The notes under the pieces are model-generated. The model saw nothing but the letters and a program-made list of their open reading frames with translations. It had not been told where the DNA came from and made no database searches. A stretch of DNA of 64,000 nucleotides, from positions 124,001-188,000 of the forward strand of contig QANY01003955.1 of assembly GCA_003255025.1 (NCBI GenBank), in the 5' to 3' direction. A program made the translations under genes and the position numbers. Of this stretch, positions 23,404 to 35,923 are shown piece after piece (the first letter of the stretch is position 1; each line of letters starts with the position of its first letter). Origin of the DNA: Datisca glomerata (Eukaryota > Streptophyta > Magnoliopsida > Cucurbitales > Datiscaceae).

Positions 23404-23690
23404 GACTTATGGGATGCCTTTCTCAAGGACTTTTCATGCCTCTAGTTCCTTCTAGGAGAAAGACTTATGAACTGCCCCTCCCAATGACTTTTTATGCCCT
23501 TAATTCCTTATTGGGAGTTGGACTTATGAACTTCCCCTCTCAATGACTTTTTATGCCCTTAATTCCTTATTGGGAGTTGGACTTATGAACTGCCCCTCTC
23601 AATGACTTTTTATGCCCTTAATTCTTTTTGGGAGTATTACTTATGAACTGCCCCTCCTAAGGACCTTTAAGCTCTTATTTCCATGTAGTA
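23404..23690. repeat. Tandem repeat, five copies of 58-59 bp
   Basis: Starts of gacttatg-type units fall at 23404, 23462, 23521, 23580 and 23638, so the period is 58 or 59 bp. Units share ctgcccctctcaatgacttt and atgcccttaattccttattg. The array lies beyond the 3' end of the minus-strand gypsy-1 pol, in what would be the untranslated region before the 3' LTR, a usual place for tandem repeats in plant gypsy elements. Confidence 0.9.
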
Positions 23691-26600
23691 ATGATTCAAC
23701 TAAGGAAAGAAGATTGGCACCGATGTTTTTACGAACCCTTGCGGGAAAAAATCACAAGAAATGCGTTTCACTATAATGAGTTTTTACATTCCTTGTACAA
23801 AATATTTCTTCATATGAACTGCGTTCCATGGTTTCTACAATTCCATTCATTCTCCCATTTTTTGGTGGTAATAGCCACTTCCTCCTATTTTACTGATGAT
23901 GTATGGTCCTTGCCATGTTGGCCCGAGCCTCCTTTCCATCTAGAAGATTGTTCTGAGGACCAGATCTCTCGTCTGGGATTCCCACTTCCTTACTTTCTTT
24001 TGGAAATAAAATCTCATTTTTTATTTTAATGGATCATTTTGATAAGGGTCGTTTCCCATATTTCTTCTAGTTCATCAAGGTTGTTCCTTGAGATCTTTAT
24101 TCTGTTGTTCATTTTACTCGGATCTTATGGTGGGGCTTCCAATTTCCAAGAGAATGACTACTTCTGATCTGTATGCTAGTGTGAATGGGGTTTCACCCGT
24201 TGACTCTCTAGGAGTTCTTCTGTATGCCCACAAAACTGAGGGTAGCTCTTCCACTCAAGCAGTCTCCAATCGTTTCTTTAAGTTATCAAGTACGACCCGG
24301 TTTGATATTTTTGTTTACCCGTTCCCCTATGCGTAGTAAGGCATGGAGAAGTAGTTTATAATCTTCATATCTTCATTAAATGTTCTTACTAAGTTCTGGT
24401 GAACTGAAGTCCGTTGTTAGATACCGAGATCTGAGGGATCCCGTACCAACACACCAAGTTTTTTCGTAGGAACCCCCTCACAAATTCTAGCAAAGGCTTC
24501 AACCTCGATCCACTTAGTAAGCTAATCTGTTGCTATTAATAAAAAAAATGTTGGTAGGTAACATGGGGAGTGGCCCAAAAAAGTCCAGGTCCCACTGTAT
24601 AAATAGCCAAGGACTAGCCACGGTTTTTAGTTCTCCGGGAGCCATTTTTACTACGGGCATCCTGATGCATGTAGAGCCAGTAGTATCTTTTATTCATGAG
24701 TTTATGGGCTAGTGATCTGCCCCCAGTATGGTTTCCACATATGCCCTCATGAATTTCCGCTAACACAAATGGGCCTCCTATTCCCGTAGACACTTCAGGT
24801 ACGCTCCTGCAAACATTTTCTTATATAATACCCATTAATCATCATGTACCTGGAACCTCGTTGTTGCACCTTCTTGGCAAGTAGTTTATCTTTAGAAAGT
24901 GTTCCTTCTTCAAGGAAGCGGATTATGTCATCTTGCCAACTGAGTTCATGTTCAACTTCTACATCAGCCACATTATTCCATGGGAGCAAGATGCTTGGCT
25001 CCTTCATTATTTCCACGAGGACATTCCTTTTGTAAGGGAAGTGCTACAGTTACAATGGCCAGTACCAGTTTCTCCATTCGTTTATATCTCGTTTCTGCCG
25101 CTACAAGACTTTTACTCACAAAGTATATATGTTTCTATTTCTTTTCCTCTTATTTGATGAGTATTGGCTAACTTCTCCCGTTAAGACTGCTACGAATAAG
25201 AGAAGCTGCTCGACAGGAGTAGGTTTGGAAAATAAGAGGGCAGTTGTTAGGTACTCCTTAATCTTGGCAAAGGCTTCTTCACACTCTTCATTCCAACCGC
25301 TCGCAGAATTTTTCCGCAACCTCTCAAATAAAGGCTTTCATTTGTCCGTTGATTGGAGATGAACCTGTTTAGAACGGCTAATCTTCTTGTTTACCCTTGT
25401 ATTTCTTTGAGGTTTCATAGGGACTTCATTTCTATGATTGGCTTTACCTGGTCCGGGTTTACTTTGATTCCCATTTGTGTAACTAGGTGCCCAAGAAACT
25501 TTCCCGTCGTTACTCTAAAAGTGCACTTCTTTGGATTCAGCTTCATGCAATTTCTCCTTAGAACAGAAAAGGCTTCTTCAATGTCCTAAATGTGGTCGTC
25601 CCGCTTCTTACTTTTGACCAACAAGTCATCAACATAGCCTTCCATATTCTTCCATACCTGCTTGCGAAAGGCTTTATTCACCAGCTTTTAAGTTGCACCT
25701 GCATTCTTTAGACCAAAAGGCATGACTTTATAACAATAGACGCCGTACTCAGTAATGAAAGAAGTTTTATCCTGATCAAGTTGGAATATTTTCACTTGAT
25801 TGTAGCCTGAGTAAGCATCCATGAAGATGAGCAGTTTGTGCCCTTAAGTTGCGTCTACCATTTGATCTATCCTTGGCAACAGGTATCCATCTTTGGGGTA
25901 TGCCTTATTTAAGTCTGTGAAGTCTATGCAGATCCTCCACTTCACGTTCTTCTTCTTCACCATTACCACATTAGCTAGCCAATCAGGCTAGTTTACTTCC
26001 CTAATAAAATCTGCTGCCAAGAGCATCTCAACATCATCTTTGATCGCTTGATTTTGTTTAGGGGTAAAACCTCTCTTATTTTATTTTACAGGTTTTAAGG
26101 CTGGATTCATGTTTAAAATGTAGTAGATGATCTCTTCTAGAATGTTGGGCATCTCTTGTGCCGTTGCTGCAAATACATCTCCATTTTCCTTTAGAAATTT
26201 CACCAACTTCCTCTCCTCATTTTTCTTGAGACGGGTGCCAATGTTGGTCATCTTCTGGGTCCCTTCTTTCAAACATATGAGCTCTGTTTCCTCTCCCACC
26301 TCGTAGCTTAGGCCGTCTAGCCTGTTTTCTTGTGATTGCTATAAATCTGCGGGGTCGTTTTCCTTCGGCCTTCTCCGTAGCCTTTTTCTTAGCGGGTTCT
26401 AAAGTGGTCACTAAACAGATGCAAGCCGCGGCCTAGTCGCCTCTTATTGTTTTCACTACCTTTGGTGATGGGTACTTCAACAGTTAGTAGAACATTGAGG
26501 GTACATCTTTCATCTTGTGGAGCCAGGTCCTCCTAGGGATCACGTTGTATGGGGACATTGTTCCCAACACAATGAACTTGTGTCATATAGCAAACGGACC

Positions 26601-26900
26601 CGCGTTCATCGGGAGAGTCAAAGTACATTTTGAGTAGCTGATGGCTCCACTGAAACCAATCAATGGCTATGAAGTCCCTGGCAAATTTTAATCTCCTATG
26701 AACATCTCCACGGTTGCTCGATATAGGATGTTAATTGCGCTCCTATCATCTGCAAGGACTCTCCTCAACAGGTAGTTTCCAACTTGTATTGAGATGACTA
26801 GGGCATCGTTACGGCGCCCGTCGTGCTCCTGATCTAAATCGTCAAACACCAGCAGCAGATTTCAGTTGATGTTTGAGGGTTTTTGTCAATGTCTTTCTCA
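23691..26900 (-). pseudogene. Gypsy-1 pol remnant (protease, RT, RNase H, integrase)
   Basis: The minus strand shows a Ty3/gypsy pol in order. The protease tail (RTWLHKMKDVPSMFY) is at about 26550-26480. The linker before RT (KFLKENGDVFAATAQEMPNI) is in 26299-26081. RT lies at about 26000-25350 with KVMPFGLKNAGAT and YVDD (25636-25625). The RT connection (GWNEECEEAFAKIKEYL) is near 25290. The piece between RNase H and integrase (SWQDDIIRFLEEGTL) is at 25016-24795. The integrase core is at about 24740-24100, with SPWLFIQWDLDFFGPLP, YGIPQISVS and, further on, RESTGETPFTLAYRSEV. Stops and frameshifts occur throughout. It is a non-chromodomain lineage of the type with a long pol linker. Apparent plus-strand frames here are shadows. 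Confidence 0.85.
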
Positions 26901-27044
26901 CATTGGCCGCTTGCTGTATATCTTCCTGAAAAATCATTGTTCTTCTTGTTTTGTTAGTGTCATAAATGTGTAAATGATGCAGATGGGCTGCTTCCCCTTG
27001 TCTCGCTTGTCTTCCCCATGACTGTCTTTCTCAGCCTCCCACTT

Positions 27045-28088
27045 CTATTCATCTTTCTTTATAAATTGAAAAAGGTACCCTTCCTTGATTAGTTGTTCAA
27101 TATAATCTTTCAGTTGAAAACAGTCTCGTGTGTAATGCCCATTTCTCTTGTCGTAGGAGCAGTACTTATCTTTATCCCTATAGCTTGGTTCCTTGGTGAG
27201 CGGGGCTGGTCTTTTCAGCCAGGATTTATCTTTGATAGCCTCTAGGATCTGGTTGACCAGAATGGTCAACGGTATGTAGACTTTATCCCTTGGGTGGACT
27301 CTGTCAAAACCCTGTCTTGGGTATGTGATTCTTTCTTGCTTGATATTCTTCCCATATTCTCTTTCTAATCCGTCGTGCTTACTTCTTTTGGGTCTTACAC
27401 TTCTTTCCCCTTTTCTTGATTTCTCTTTCTTTCGTTCAACCGTTCTCTGCATACACCTCTTTTCTTCCTCAAGAGTGATGTATGCTTGCGCCCATTGAAA
27501 AACTTCCACCATAAAAAGGGGTTTCACTTTGAACAGATCCTCAAAAAAGGGTGATTTTGGGTACAGACGTCGTCAGAAGGCCAATCTAGCGAACCAGTCA
27601 TCATAGTTCTCGACCTCGGCCATCTCACCTTTGAAACGATGAGTGTACTCCCGCAGGGAATCCCGTTCCTTGGTTGAGATTGTCATCAGGTGTTCTGAGT
27701 CCTCCATGACTGTACGGTAAGTAAAGTATTGCTCTATGAAAATGGAGGACATGACAGCGAAGCTCGTGATCAAGTGCATCGACAAGGAGTGATACCACTT
27801 CAAAGTTATCCCGTCTAGACTAGCAGGGAATATTCTGCACATAAACTTATCATCATGTTGGTATAATGTCATGTCTTGTCTGAATAATCGAAGATGGTTT
27901 ATGGGATCTGTTTTTCCTTCATGGCATTTGAATTTGGGAGTAATGGATTTTTGGGGTACGGGCGCCGCTAGGACTTCCGGGCTTAACTGTGTCTGGATTA
28001 GAGTGAGATTGGTTTTTACCGTACTCCTGAGATTCCACATTTCCATCACATTTTGTTCCAATAGTTCTTCTATTACTTCCTTTGACAT
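27045..28088 (-). pseudogene. Gypsy-1 gag remnant
   Basis: The frame 28088-27573 carries the retrotransposon gag domain (FKCHEGKTDPINHLRLFRQD, then FPASLDGITLKWYHSL). The frame 27527-27045 carries a basic segment and a knuckle-like motif (YCSYDKRNGHYTRDCFQLK). Gag packages element RNA in the virus-like particle. One frameshift or stop separates the two parts. It lies upstream of pol and downstream of the LTR at 28546 in the minus direction. Confidence 0.82.
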
Positions 28089-28545
28089 GACTCGAGATTG
28101 TCAAGCCTCACTCGTAGCCTCCTTCATGAGGTTTTGGAACTGGACTTCCTCTCCCTATCGTATATTTCTATTGTTCTCGTGGTCTCCTTGTCTTTTATCT
28201 CGACGGTTACCCTAGAGTGGGCTTCCTGTTCATTATTATTTTCCCGTTGATCATCATTCAGCTGTTGACTAGCCTTTGCTCAACTTTTGTTGATATGATC
28301 TTGCACATACTGCCATGCATTATGCATTCTTCAACGTTCCTCCGTTCCATCTCATGTATCATGTTCAGGATCCTCTGCATCATTTCTGTTGGTGAGGTTG
28401 GTTGATCTACGTGGTCATCTCCAATTCTGGTTATGTTTCCCTCATTTAGGGTTGCATTGGATCTAGTTCTAGGATGTTTATGGTCTTATAGGGTGGGCCT
28501 CTTGAGCTTTTCTCTCAGCTCTTAATGAAATCATAAAAATATAAA

Positions 28546-28639
28546 GGATTTTTTTTGCTAATCAGGGATTAAAGGGAAAAGTATTGGTAAGGGTTGACTT
28601 ATATGAGTATTAATGAGAGAAAGAGAGAGAGAGAGAGAG

Positions 28640-28671
<32 letters not shown>

Positions 28672-29176
28672 GAGTAAAAGCTTTAAATTGTATTTGTTTG
28701 AATTGTATTGAATGCATGTGTTTCATTTAATACACTGGTCTTATATAGGCTTTCTAATTTACATGACTTAATTAGAACAATAATAAAATGAAGGGGAACG
28801 ATTATCCTCCCCCTATGGTCTCGGAGGCACTTATTATGCCTAGAGATCAGACCCATTTATGGGGATCTTTCTATCAGGTATGACCCTATTTCACTTCTTT
28901 ACTTATCATTTCCATTTTCCTAGTTCAACCACCAATCATTCACAGTCACTGGGTGATTTCTTATGGTTTGAGCTGCTCAGTCGTAGCCACAAGGTGACCT
29001 GCCATCCTGTCTCATCCGAGTCATTCCACTACCTAATCAACCAATGCCACTTTCATTCGTTCCCGATCTTTCTTCTGACCTGTCTCTTCCCGTTCTTGCA
29101 CAGTTCAGCAAGTGCCTTGCCCGTTCATTGTAGTTCTCTGAGTCTCATGTTCCAATTCTCATTCCAGAGGCGTGGG
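28546..29176 (-). mobile_element. Gypsy-1 LTR, right copy, interrupted by copia-2
   Basis: It begins near ggattttttttgctaatcag and matches 16419-16648 for its first 250 bp. It continues as CT-rich sequence until 29176, where the copia-2 LTR starts. Its end may lie beyond copia-2: 38113-38310 has a similar CT-rich style (for example cccgttctggtgctc). For the minus-strand element this would be the 5' LTR. No convincing primer-binding site is seen next to it. Confidence 0.62.
28617..28670. repeat. (GA)n(GT)n microsatellite in the gypsy-1 LTR
   Basis: Runs of ga then gt cover about 54 bp. The matching place in the left LTR (16487-16512) is much shorter, so the tract expanded or shrank after the element inserted. 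Confidence 0.9.
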
Positions 29177-31301
29177 TGTCGGGGGTTATGCCCTCAAAAC
29201 ATGTGTATTGACATTTTGATATGAAATTTAAAGAGGATTACATTTTTCTTATAATTGTTCTTTTAAATTATTGTTGAATAATTTATATAAATATCTAAAA
29301 ATTACATATTCATTAATGAGACTATGATCTTGTATTAGTATGAGAGGATTAAGATCATAGATAATGAATAAAATTGTCAGCAACATATTAAAGTATGAAA
29401 TATTTAATGAATGATTGCTAGTATAGTTCACTAAACATTATGAATGCGTGTGATCTAGATCCAGATTGTTGATTTGGATAGGAATTTTAATGAATGTACT
29501 TTATATAATAAGATTATATATGACAAGACTGATATGAATTAATATCTTTATTATTGTGCCGTCTATCATAAATATTAAATACACATCAATTTGATGATCA
29601 TATATAGATCAGTCTGAATCCTGAGTAGTCATGAACTCCTATGCATGTCTACTGAATCTTTTGATTCACTCGTTAAAGTCTGTTTGTTAATCAGGTTAGT
29701 GACTTTTGTTTTAGAGATTCGGTGATGTGGATGGCTCGAGACATGATCTTACAAGAGTTGGAATCTAAGCTTTCTTAACGGATCGTATATTGGTTCCCTC
29801 AAGTGTTAATTTTGGAAATGAATGGTTATTGAGCTCAAATTTATAATAAGATTATAAATTAGTCATTTACTAGTGGAGTAATGGTACTTAAGGATCAAGA
29901 GATAATTAGAAGGGTAAACTGGTAATTTTGACAAGTTCTAACTTAAGAACCAATAATTGGAGGACAGAATTACATGAAATGATTATGTATGTGGGCTACA
30001 TGAGAATACTCTGTAAATACATTCTAGAATCTCTATGAGTGCAATTCCAAATTTATAGTGGAGTAATAATGAAATTAATAAATAAAATTATTTAATTAAA
30101 GAGTTTAATAAATAACCTGATTTATTGAAACTTAGGATTATAGGTTCATGGTCCCCAAGTCATCTCTATACTACGCTGTGTAGGGTGTGAATATTTCAGG
30201 ACATGAGAAAATTACTAACTTGCAAAAAAAAAATTATTATGGGGCAAGTTCATAATTATGAGATAATTATGTGGGATTAATTAATTAAAAATTAATTAAT
30301 TAGATTATTTATATATTTAAATATAGTTTTTAGAAATTATATATATAAATAATTATCAATTTTTTTAATTGTCGATAAGTGAGACATATTGTCTAATTTA
30401 TGAAATTAGATAATTAAATTATTATTAAATAATAATTTAAATCAACTAAATTTTTATTTGTGAAATAACAGATAAGTTAGTTGATAGGGATAATCAGATA
30501 TTTTAACTTTAAATTAACTTATATGTAGATGAGTATCTGATTAAAATAAATATTTAATTCGCAGTAATTGTCACATGTAAATCACTTATAGGGCATTAGA
30601 AATTGACATGAACTACTGTGGTGCCACGTGGTACTACAGTAGTGAGTGTGTAATACTGTAGTGTCGCATGACACTATAGTGGTGCCTTGAGGCACTGTGC
30701 TGGCTCACGGCACACTACAATGCTATGTGGCACTGTAGTTGTGCACAATTGCAGTGAATCCCACTACAATTGGTAATTTATAATTAAATATTATTTTAGT
30801 TTATTCTAAAAATATGATACGCCATTATCTAAAATATATACAAATATTATTCTAGTGGCCTTGGTTATTGAACGAAGAGGAGATAATTAATTGATCAGAT
30901 CATCAGTTCATCAATCAAAACTTGAATTGAGAACACGATTAGTGTTAGAGAGATTTTCATTTGTCATTAAACGTTTATCAAATCTTTAAAAGAATAATCA
31001 TCACGTTGTTTTAGAGAATCCTCTCACTAAAATCATTCTCAGTAAATCTCTAGATCTCACGCGTTGAGAAAATATAGAGATAGAAAAAGTGGATTGTAAT
31101 ATTTTACGTGCCCACACAAGTCCTAATGCGTTGATGATTGATTTGGAAGATTTTTGTGTGGATCTCGGAGTCTACTGACCGTTAGAATGATTTCATGGGA
31201 ACGGAGGATCGATCGGTTTTTGCAATGACACTTGATATAAACTACAAGAGGTATATGATTCCTAATCTTGTATGTTGTAGATTTAACTCATAAATATATA
31301 A
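29177..31301 (+). repeat. Copia-2 left LTR (3' end deleted)
   Basis: It starts TGTCGGGGGTTATGCC and matches the right LTR from 35924 until ataaatatataatgg (31300). The right LTR continues there with atcctgactg, whereas here the primer-binding site follows at once. The missing 3' end (at least about 150 bp) was apparently lost by a deletion joining TGG to the TGG of the primer site. The hairpin-rich cluster is at 30611-30750. Confidence 0.8.
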
Positions 31302-31315
31302 TGGTATCAGAGCGG
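31302..31315 (+). promoter_or_regulatory. Copia-2 primer-binding site
   Basis: TGGTATCAGAGCGG is the usual copia primer site, complementary to the 3' end of initiator methionine tRNA, which primes minus-strand DNA synthesis. Confidence 0.85.
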
Positions 31316-33237
31316 TCTTTATATATTTATATGTTAAATTTTGTGTGTGTTTTCTTTCATTATTCATATGATATGAGATATGTATGATGATGGATGGTTA
31401 AGTTTTTTGAATGTATGGAAAAGAATGGATCCTTGATTGAATGGTGATTATTGGATTAAGCTTTGTTTTATTTTTACCTAGATCTTGTGTAAACCGAATT
31501 GAGGTGTATGAATTTTTATAGTTTTATTTTGAATATTATTGTAATTATTTTGAACGCGACAAGACAAAGAACGTATGAGAAAAATGGCAGAAATTTACTG
31601 TTCAATCAAAAACAATGTTCGTACGCTTGAAATTTACTGTTCCGGCGGAGGTAAACATTGGTTATCCGGTACGGCAGGCGGCTACCGGCTGTGAGACGGG
31701 CAGCGGTGGTGATGGGCGGCGATCGGAGAGTCCTATCGTCAGTGACAATTGTTGTCACATTTTATGAAAGTTTCTAACAAACCATGTAACCAACTCCATC
31801 ACCTAAGTATTTCATTAAAACCCAAACTCTTTTAACTATTCATTTAAATTTTGAAATTAATGTAATTTTAAAATTATTTATTAATTTTTGATTTTATGAA
31901 AATTAAAAATTAATATGTTCATTGAGTTCGACCCAAGTTTGACCAAATCAAATAAAATGTTTATTGGACTAAGTCAAAGTCAACTATATTAAAAGGGATA
32001 ACTATGGAAATTGTTTTAATTAAGAAAAATAGTTTTTCTAATTAAATTTTTTTTTGTTAAAAGCTTGAAAATTATGAAGATGGACATCAAGATGAGAAGG
32101 CAATATTTGGGAAATATGTATTCATGAAGTCCGTTTTGTAATTTTATTTCTTTATTTCAAGGATTGTAATTTAGAAATATCCAATAGTCACTCGGTCCAT
32201 TATTATTTTATTTAATTGTTAAATAATTGTTTAATTATTATGTTTGATAACATGTTCATGCATTAGTTGATCAAATGTGATACATGAAAATATCAGACAA
32301 TTTTATTTAACCATGCATCTCATCTGTTGAAACATGATTTATTGGGATTGCCCTAATATGTTTATATATATTATTTTATGAAATCAATTACATGTAAACT
32401 GCGATGTTTTAACTAATTAAAACTTGGCAATCACACCACACTAGGCTATAGTAACCTTTAGGGTAGCTGACTTAGTAAAAGAGTTTTATTAAAGTTTGAT
32501 GAATATAATTAATTAGTTAATCTATGTTCACCTAATTATGACTTAGGCACTTCAGAAAGTTAAATGAACTTAGACCATTGAGATTGGATTAACTGATAAT
32601 TAAATATTTATAGGGTTATTATTTTAACTAGAAATTAATTGATTAGTTAAAAAAGAAACACCTTATCCTAAAATAGTGAGTTGGAGAAGGTTGACATGTC
32701 AATATAACCTATTATCTCCATCATTAGTACAACACCGTGAGATGTAGTGAGGGCCTCGAGATGGCTGTGTTTTCATCCATCTAAGGAAGGTTTTGAGCGG
32801 TACACTTACCAAGGCTGGACTTCTTAAGAAGATAGGAAGAAGTGATATAGTTTAGTTTTAACCGACCTTAAGGTGACATATTCTAAATGAAGTCATGAAA
32901 TCTGAAATGATGGGTTACACTCACAAAATCACAATTAAACTTTAATGTTGATAGTTGTGACTTGACCGAACAAGCGATACTTTATTATTAAAAGAGAAAA
33001 TTTGAGATATTTTAAGTTTTAATTAAAAATGATGAGAATGTCTCATAGACAGTCTGAGGTTAATCTGACTGACCCTAAGGCGACACATTAATCGTTTGGT
33101 TATTTTATCATGATTAGTAAATGCTAAATTTATGAGTTTATTATGCTTGCATTTATGCATCACGTTTACTTTTTGAATTTGAGATATTTATCAATTATAT
33201 TGAATCATGTATGTTTTAAATTTCAGTTATCAATATT
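31316..33237 (+). other. Copia-2 untranslated leader
   Basis: It matches the copia-1 leader over most of its length (for example gaagtccgttttgtaatttt and ggcctcgagatggct). No protein is recognised. Confidence 0.6.
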
Positions 33238-35909
33238 ATGTCTACCATGGGTAAGCCAATTACTGTTTTACTCGCTCTTGAGAAATTGAATGGTGATAAT
33301 TTCGTACGTTGGAAATAAAATATGAATTTAATGCTCATTTGTGAGAACCATAAGTTCATTCTTACTGAGGAATGTCCTTAGAAGCCCGTTGCTAACGCCT
33401 CTAATATGATACTTGCATCATATCAAACAACACGGTGAAGTGCTAAATGCTTGTGAGCATGAATGATGTTCCGAGAACCAAGCATGAAAGCATGGAGTCT
33501 TCTTATGAGATTATGAAATCTTTACAAGCAATGTTTTGGCAACCGTCCGATCAAAGTCGTCATGAAGCCACTAGGAGCTATATGACAACTAAGATGAGGA
33601 AGGGTACTTTTGTTCTAGAATATGTTTTGAACATGATCAACATAATGCACGAGGCAGAAGTACATGGGGCGACCATTGATGAGCAGACTCAAGTTAGCAT
33701 CATACTAGAGTATTTTGTCACTTTCATTGACGACTACTCAAGATATGATAATAGTTACCTAATGCATCGAAAGTCTGAAACATTTGGAAAGTTTAAAGAC
33801 TTCAAGGCTGAAGCTGAAAAAAAATTAGGTAAATCATTGAAAACTCTTTGATCCGATCGAGGTGGTGAATGATTGGATTTAGAATTCAAGGATTATTTAC
33901 TGGAGTTTGAAATCTTATCCCAACTGACAGCACCTAGAACACCACATCAAAATGGTATTACAGATAGGAGAAACTAAACATTATTGGATATGGACTACAC
34001 ACGACAACTTACATTTTGAATGTAGTCCCCTCTAAGTCTGTAAGCAAGACGCCTTTAGAGTTATGGAATGTCTCAAAATCTAGTTTGCATCATTTTCATA
34101 TATGGGGGTGTCCAAATCACGTTCTTAGACCCAAGACCGAAAAGTTAGACTCAAGGTCTGAGGTATACATATTTATTTGTTATTCTCTAGAGATAAAGAT
34201 GTATGTGTCAACAAATGCAATATTTCTTGAGCATTAATATATGCAGTACTACAAACCTCGTAGAAAATTAGTTCTCAAGGAATTAACGACTAATGAGAAT
34301 TTCTACTGATAAACGAGAAGTTCCGATAAAGGAAACTCTGGTGCAATGTCATAGTAGGAGGGTTGTGAGATAACGAGTTCGCTATGAACTAAAGGCACTA
34401 ATAAGGACGATCCATTATCTTATGAAGAAACAATGAATGATCCTGAAAAGGAGAAATGGGAAGATGCCATGAACCAGGAAATGAAATCTATGTATTCTAA
34501 TTTTGTTTGGGATCTTGTAGATCCACCTGAAGATGTCAAGTCCTTTGGATGTAAATGGATCTTCAAAAAGAAAAGTGGTGTAGATGGGAAAGTAGAGACT
34601 TTTAAGGCATGGTTAAAAGCCAAGAGCTATACACAAAGGGAGGCAGTCAATTATGAAAAGACATTTTCTCATGTGGCCATGCTAAAATCCAATCACATCC
34701 TTTTATCCATAGCCACTAGTTTTAATTATGAGATATGGCAAATGGACGTCAAGACAACTTTTCTAAATGATTCTCTTGAAGAAAGAATCTATATGATACA
34801 ACTAGAAGGGTTCGTACAAAAGGGGCATGATTAGAAAATATGCAAATTGCTTAAATCCATTTATGGATGAAAGCAAGCATCTAGATCTTTGAATCTTACC
34901 TTTGATGAGATTACAAAGTCTTATGGCTTCGAGAAAAATGTTGATGAAGCCTGTGTTTATAAATACACCAAAGATAAGATAGTGGTTTTCTTCGTTCTTT
35001 ATGTTGATGATATTCTACTCATTGAGAATTATGTAGAAACTTTTTCAAAAGTAAAGAAGTGGTTAGTTGAGAAATTTCAAATGAAAGATTTGGGAGAAAC
35101 GAGCTTTGTTCTAGGCATCCAAATCTTAAGAGATTGAAAGAACAAGTTCTTGGCCTTTTCTCAGGCATCTTATACTGATAAAGTGCTGGAGAGATTCTCT
35201 ATGGAGAATTCCAAGAAAGGTGAACAAAGACATGAAATTGTCCTCTTCAAGGAATAATGTCCTAAGACACATCAGAAGGAAGATGATATGAGAAAGGTTC
35301 CCTATGCTTTAGCAGTTAGATGTCTCATGTGTGTCATGTTATGTACGAGATCGAACATCTGTTATGCAGTGGGAATTTTCAGTCATTATCAATCAAATCT
35401 AGGTTTGGAACACTTGATTGCAGTAAAGCACATTCTCAAGTATTTTAGGAGAACAAGAAACTATATGCTTGTTTATTCAGGTCGAAACCTGAACTGTAGT
35501 CACCTTAGGTGGAGGAGCTGTAGTCTGGAGAAGAATTAAATAATCCAGCATTGTAGATTCCACAATGGAAGTCAAATATATAGCGGCTTGTGAAGCTACA
35601 AAAATGGTGGTATGACTCAGAAAGTTCTATTCTGATCTGGATGTAGTTTCAGATATGGACAAGCCACTGATCTTGTACTCTAATAACAATGGGGCTGTAG
35701 AAAATTCCAAGGAATTGAGGACTCAAAAGAGGGGCAAGCACAAAGAGATGAAATATCATCTTATAATTGTGCATCGATGGGATGTGACTGTTATGAAAAT
35801 ATCATTAGAACAGAACCTGACTGATCCTTTTACAAATACACTTTCGATGAAGTCTTTTGAAGGTCACATGCGAAACATGGGACTAAGAGAGATGCCACAT
35901 TTTCTTTAG
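33238..35909 (+). pseudogene. Copia-2 gag-pol remnant with internal deletion
   Basis: Gag starts at 33238 (MSTMGKPITVLLALEKLNGD) and is broken by stops. The frame 33447-33851 runs from gag straight into integrase (TFIDDYSRYDNSYLMHRKSE), so zinc knuckle, protease and the start of integrase are deleted. Integrase has Asp where the last catalytic Glu is expected (QNGITDRRN). RT lies in 34433-35137, with WKWIF-like FGCKWIFKKKSGVDGK, WQMDVKTTFLN and the active site LYVDDILL (YVDD codons 35000-35011). RNase H follows (CLMCVMLCTRSNICYAVG, and ILYSNNNGAVENSKEL). The final frame 35655-35909 ends just before the polypurine tract. The copy is inactive. Confidence 0.85.
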
Positions 35910-35910
35910 G

Positions 35911-35922
35911 GTAAGTGGGAGA
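35911..35922 (+). promoter_or_regulatory. Copia-2 polypurine tract
   Basis: gtaagtgggaga lies directly before the right LTR (TGTTGAGG at 35924); it is the typical copia plus-strand primer. Confidence 0.8.
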
Positions 35923-35923
35923 T

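Noticed and set aside
23222..25589. Many plus-strand frames of 60-112 codons
   Set aside because: Antisense shadows of the minus-strand gypsy-1 pol, whose motifs are clear in the other direction.
28617..28670. Candidate regulatory GA/GT element
   Set aside because: A simple microsatellite of variable length between the two LTRs, with no sign of conservation.
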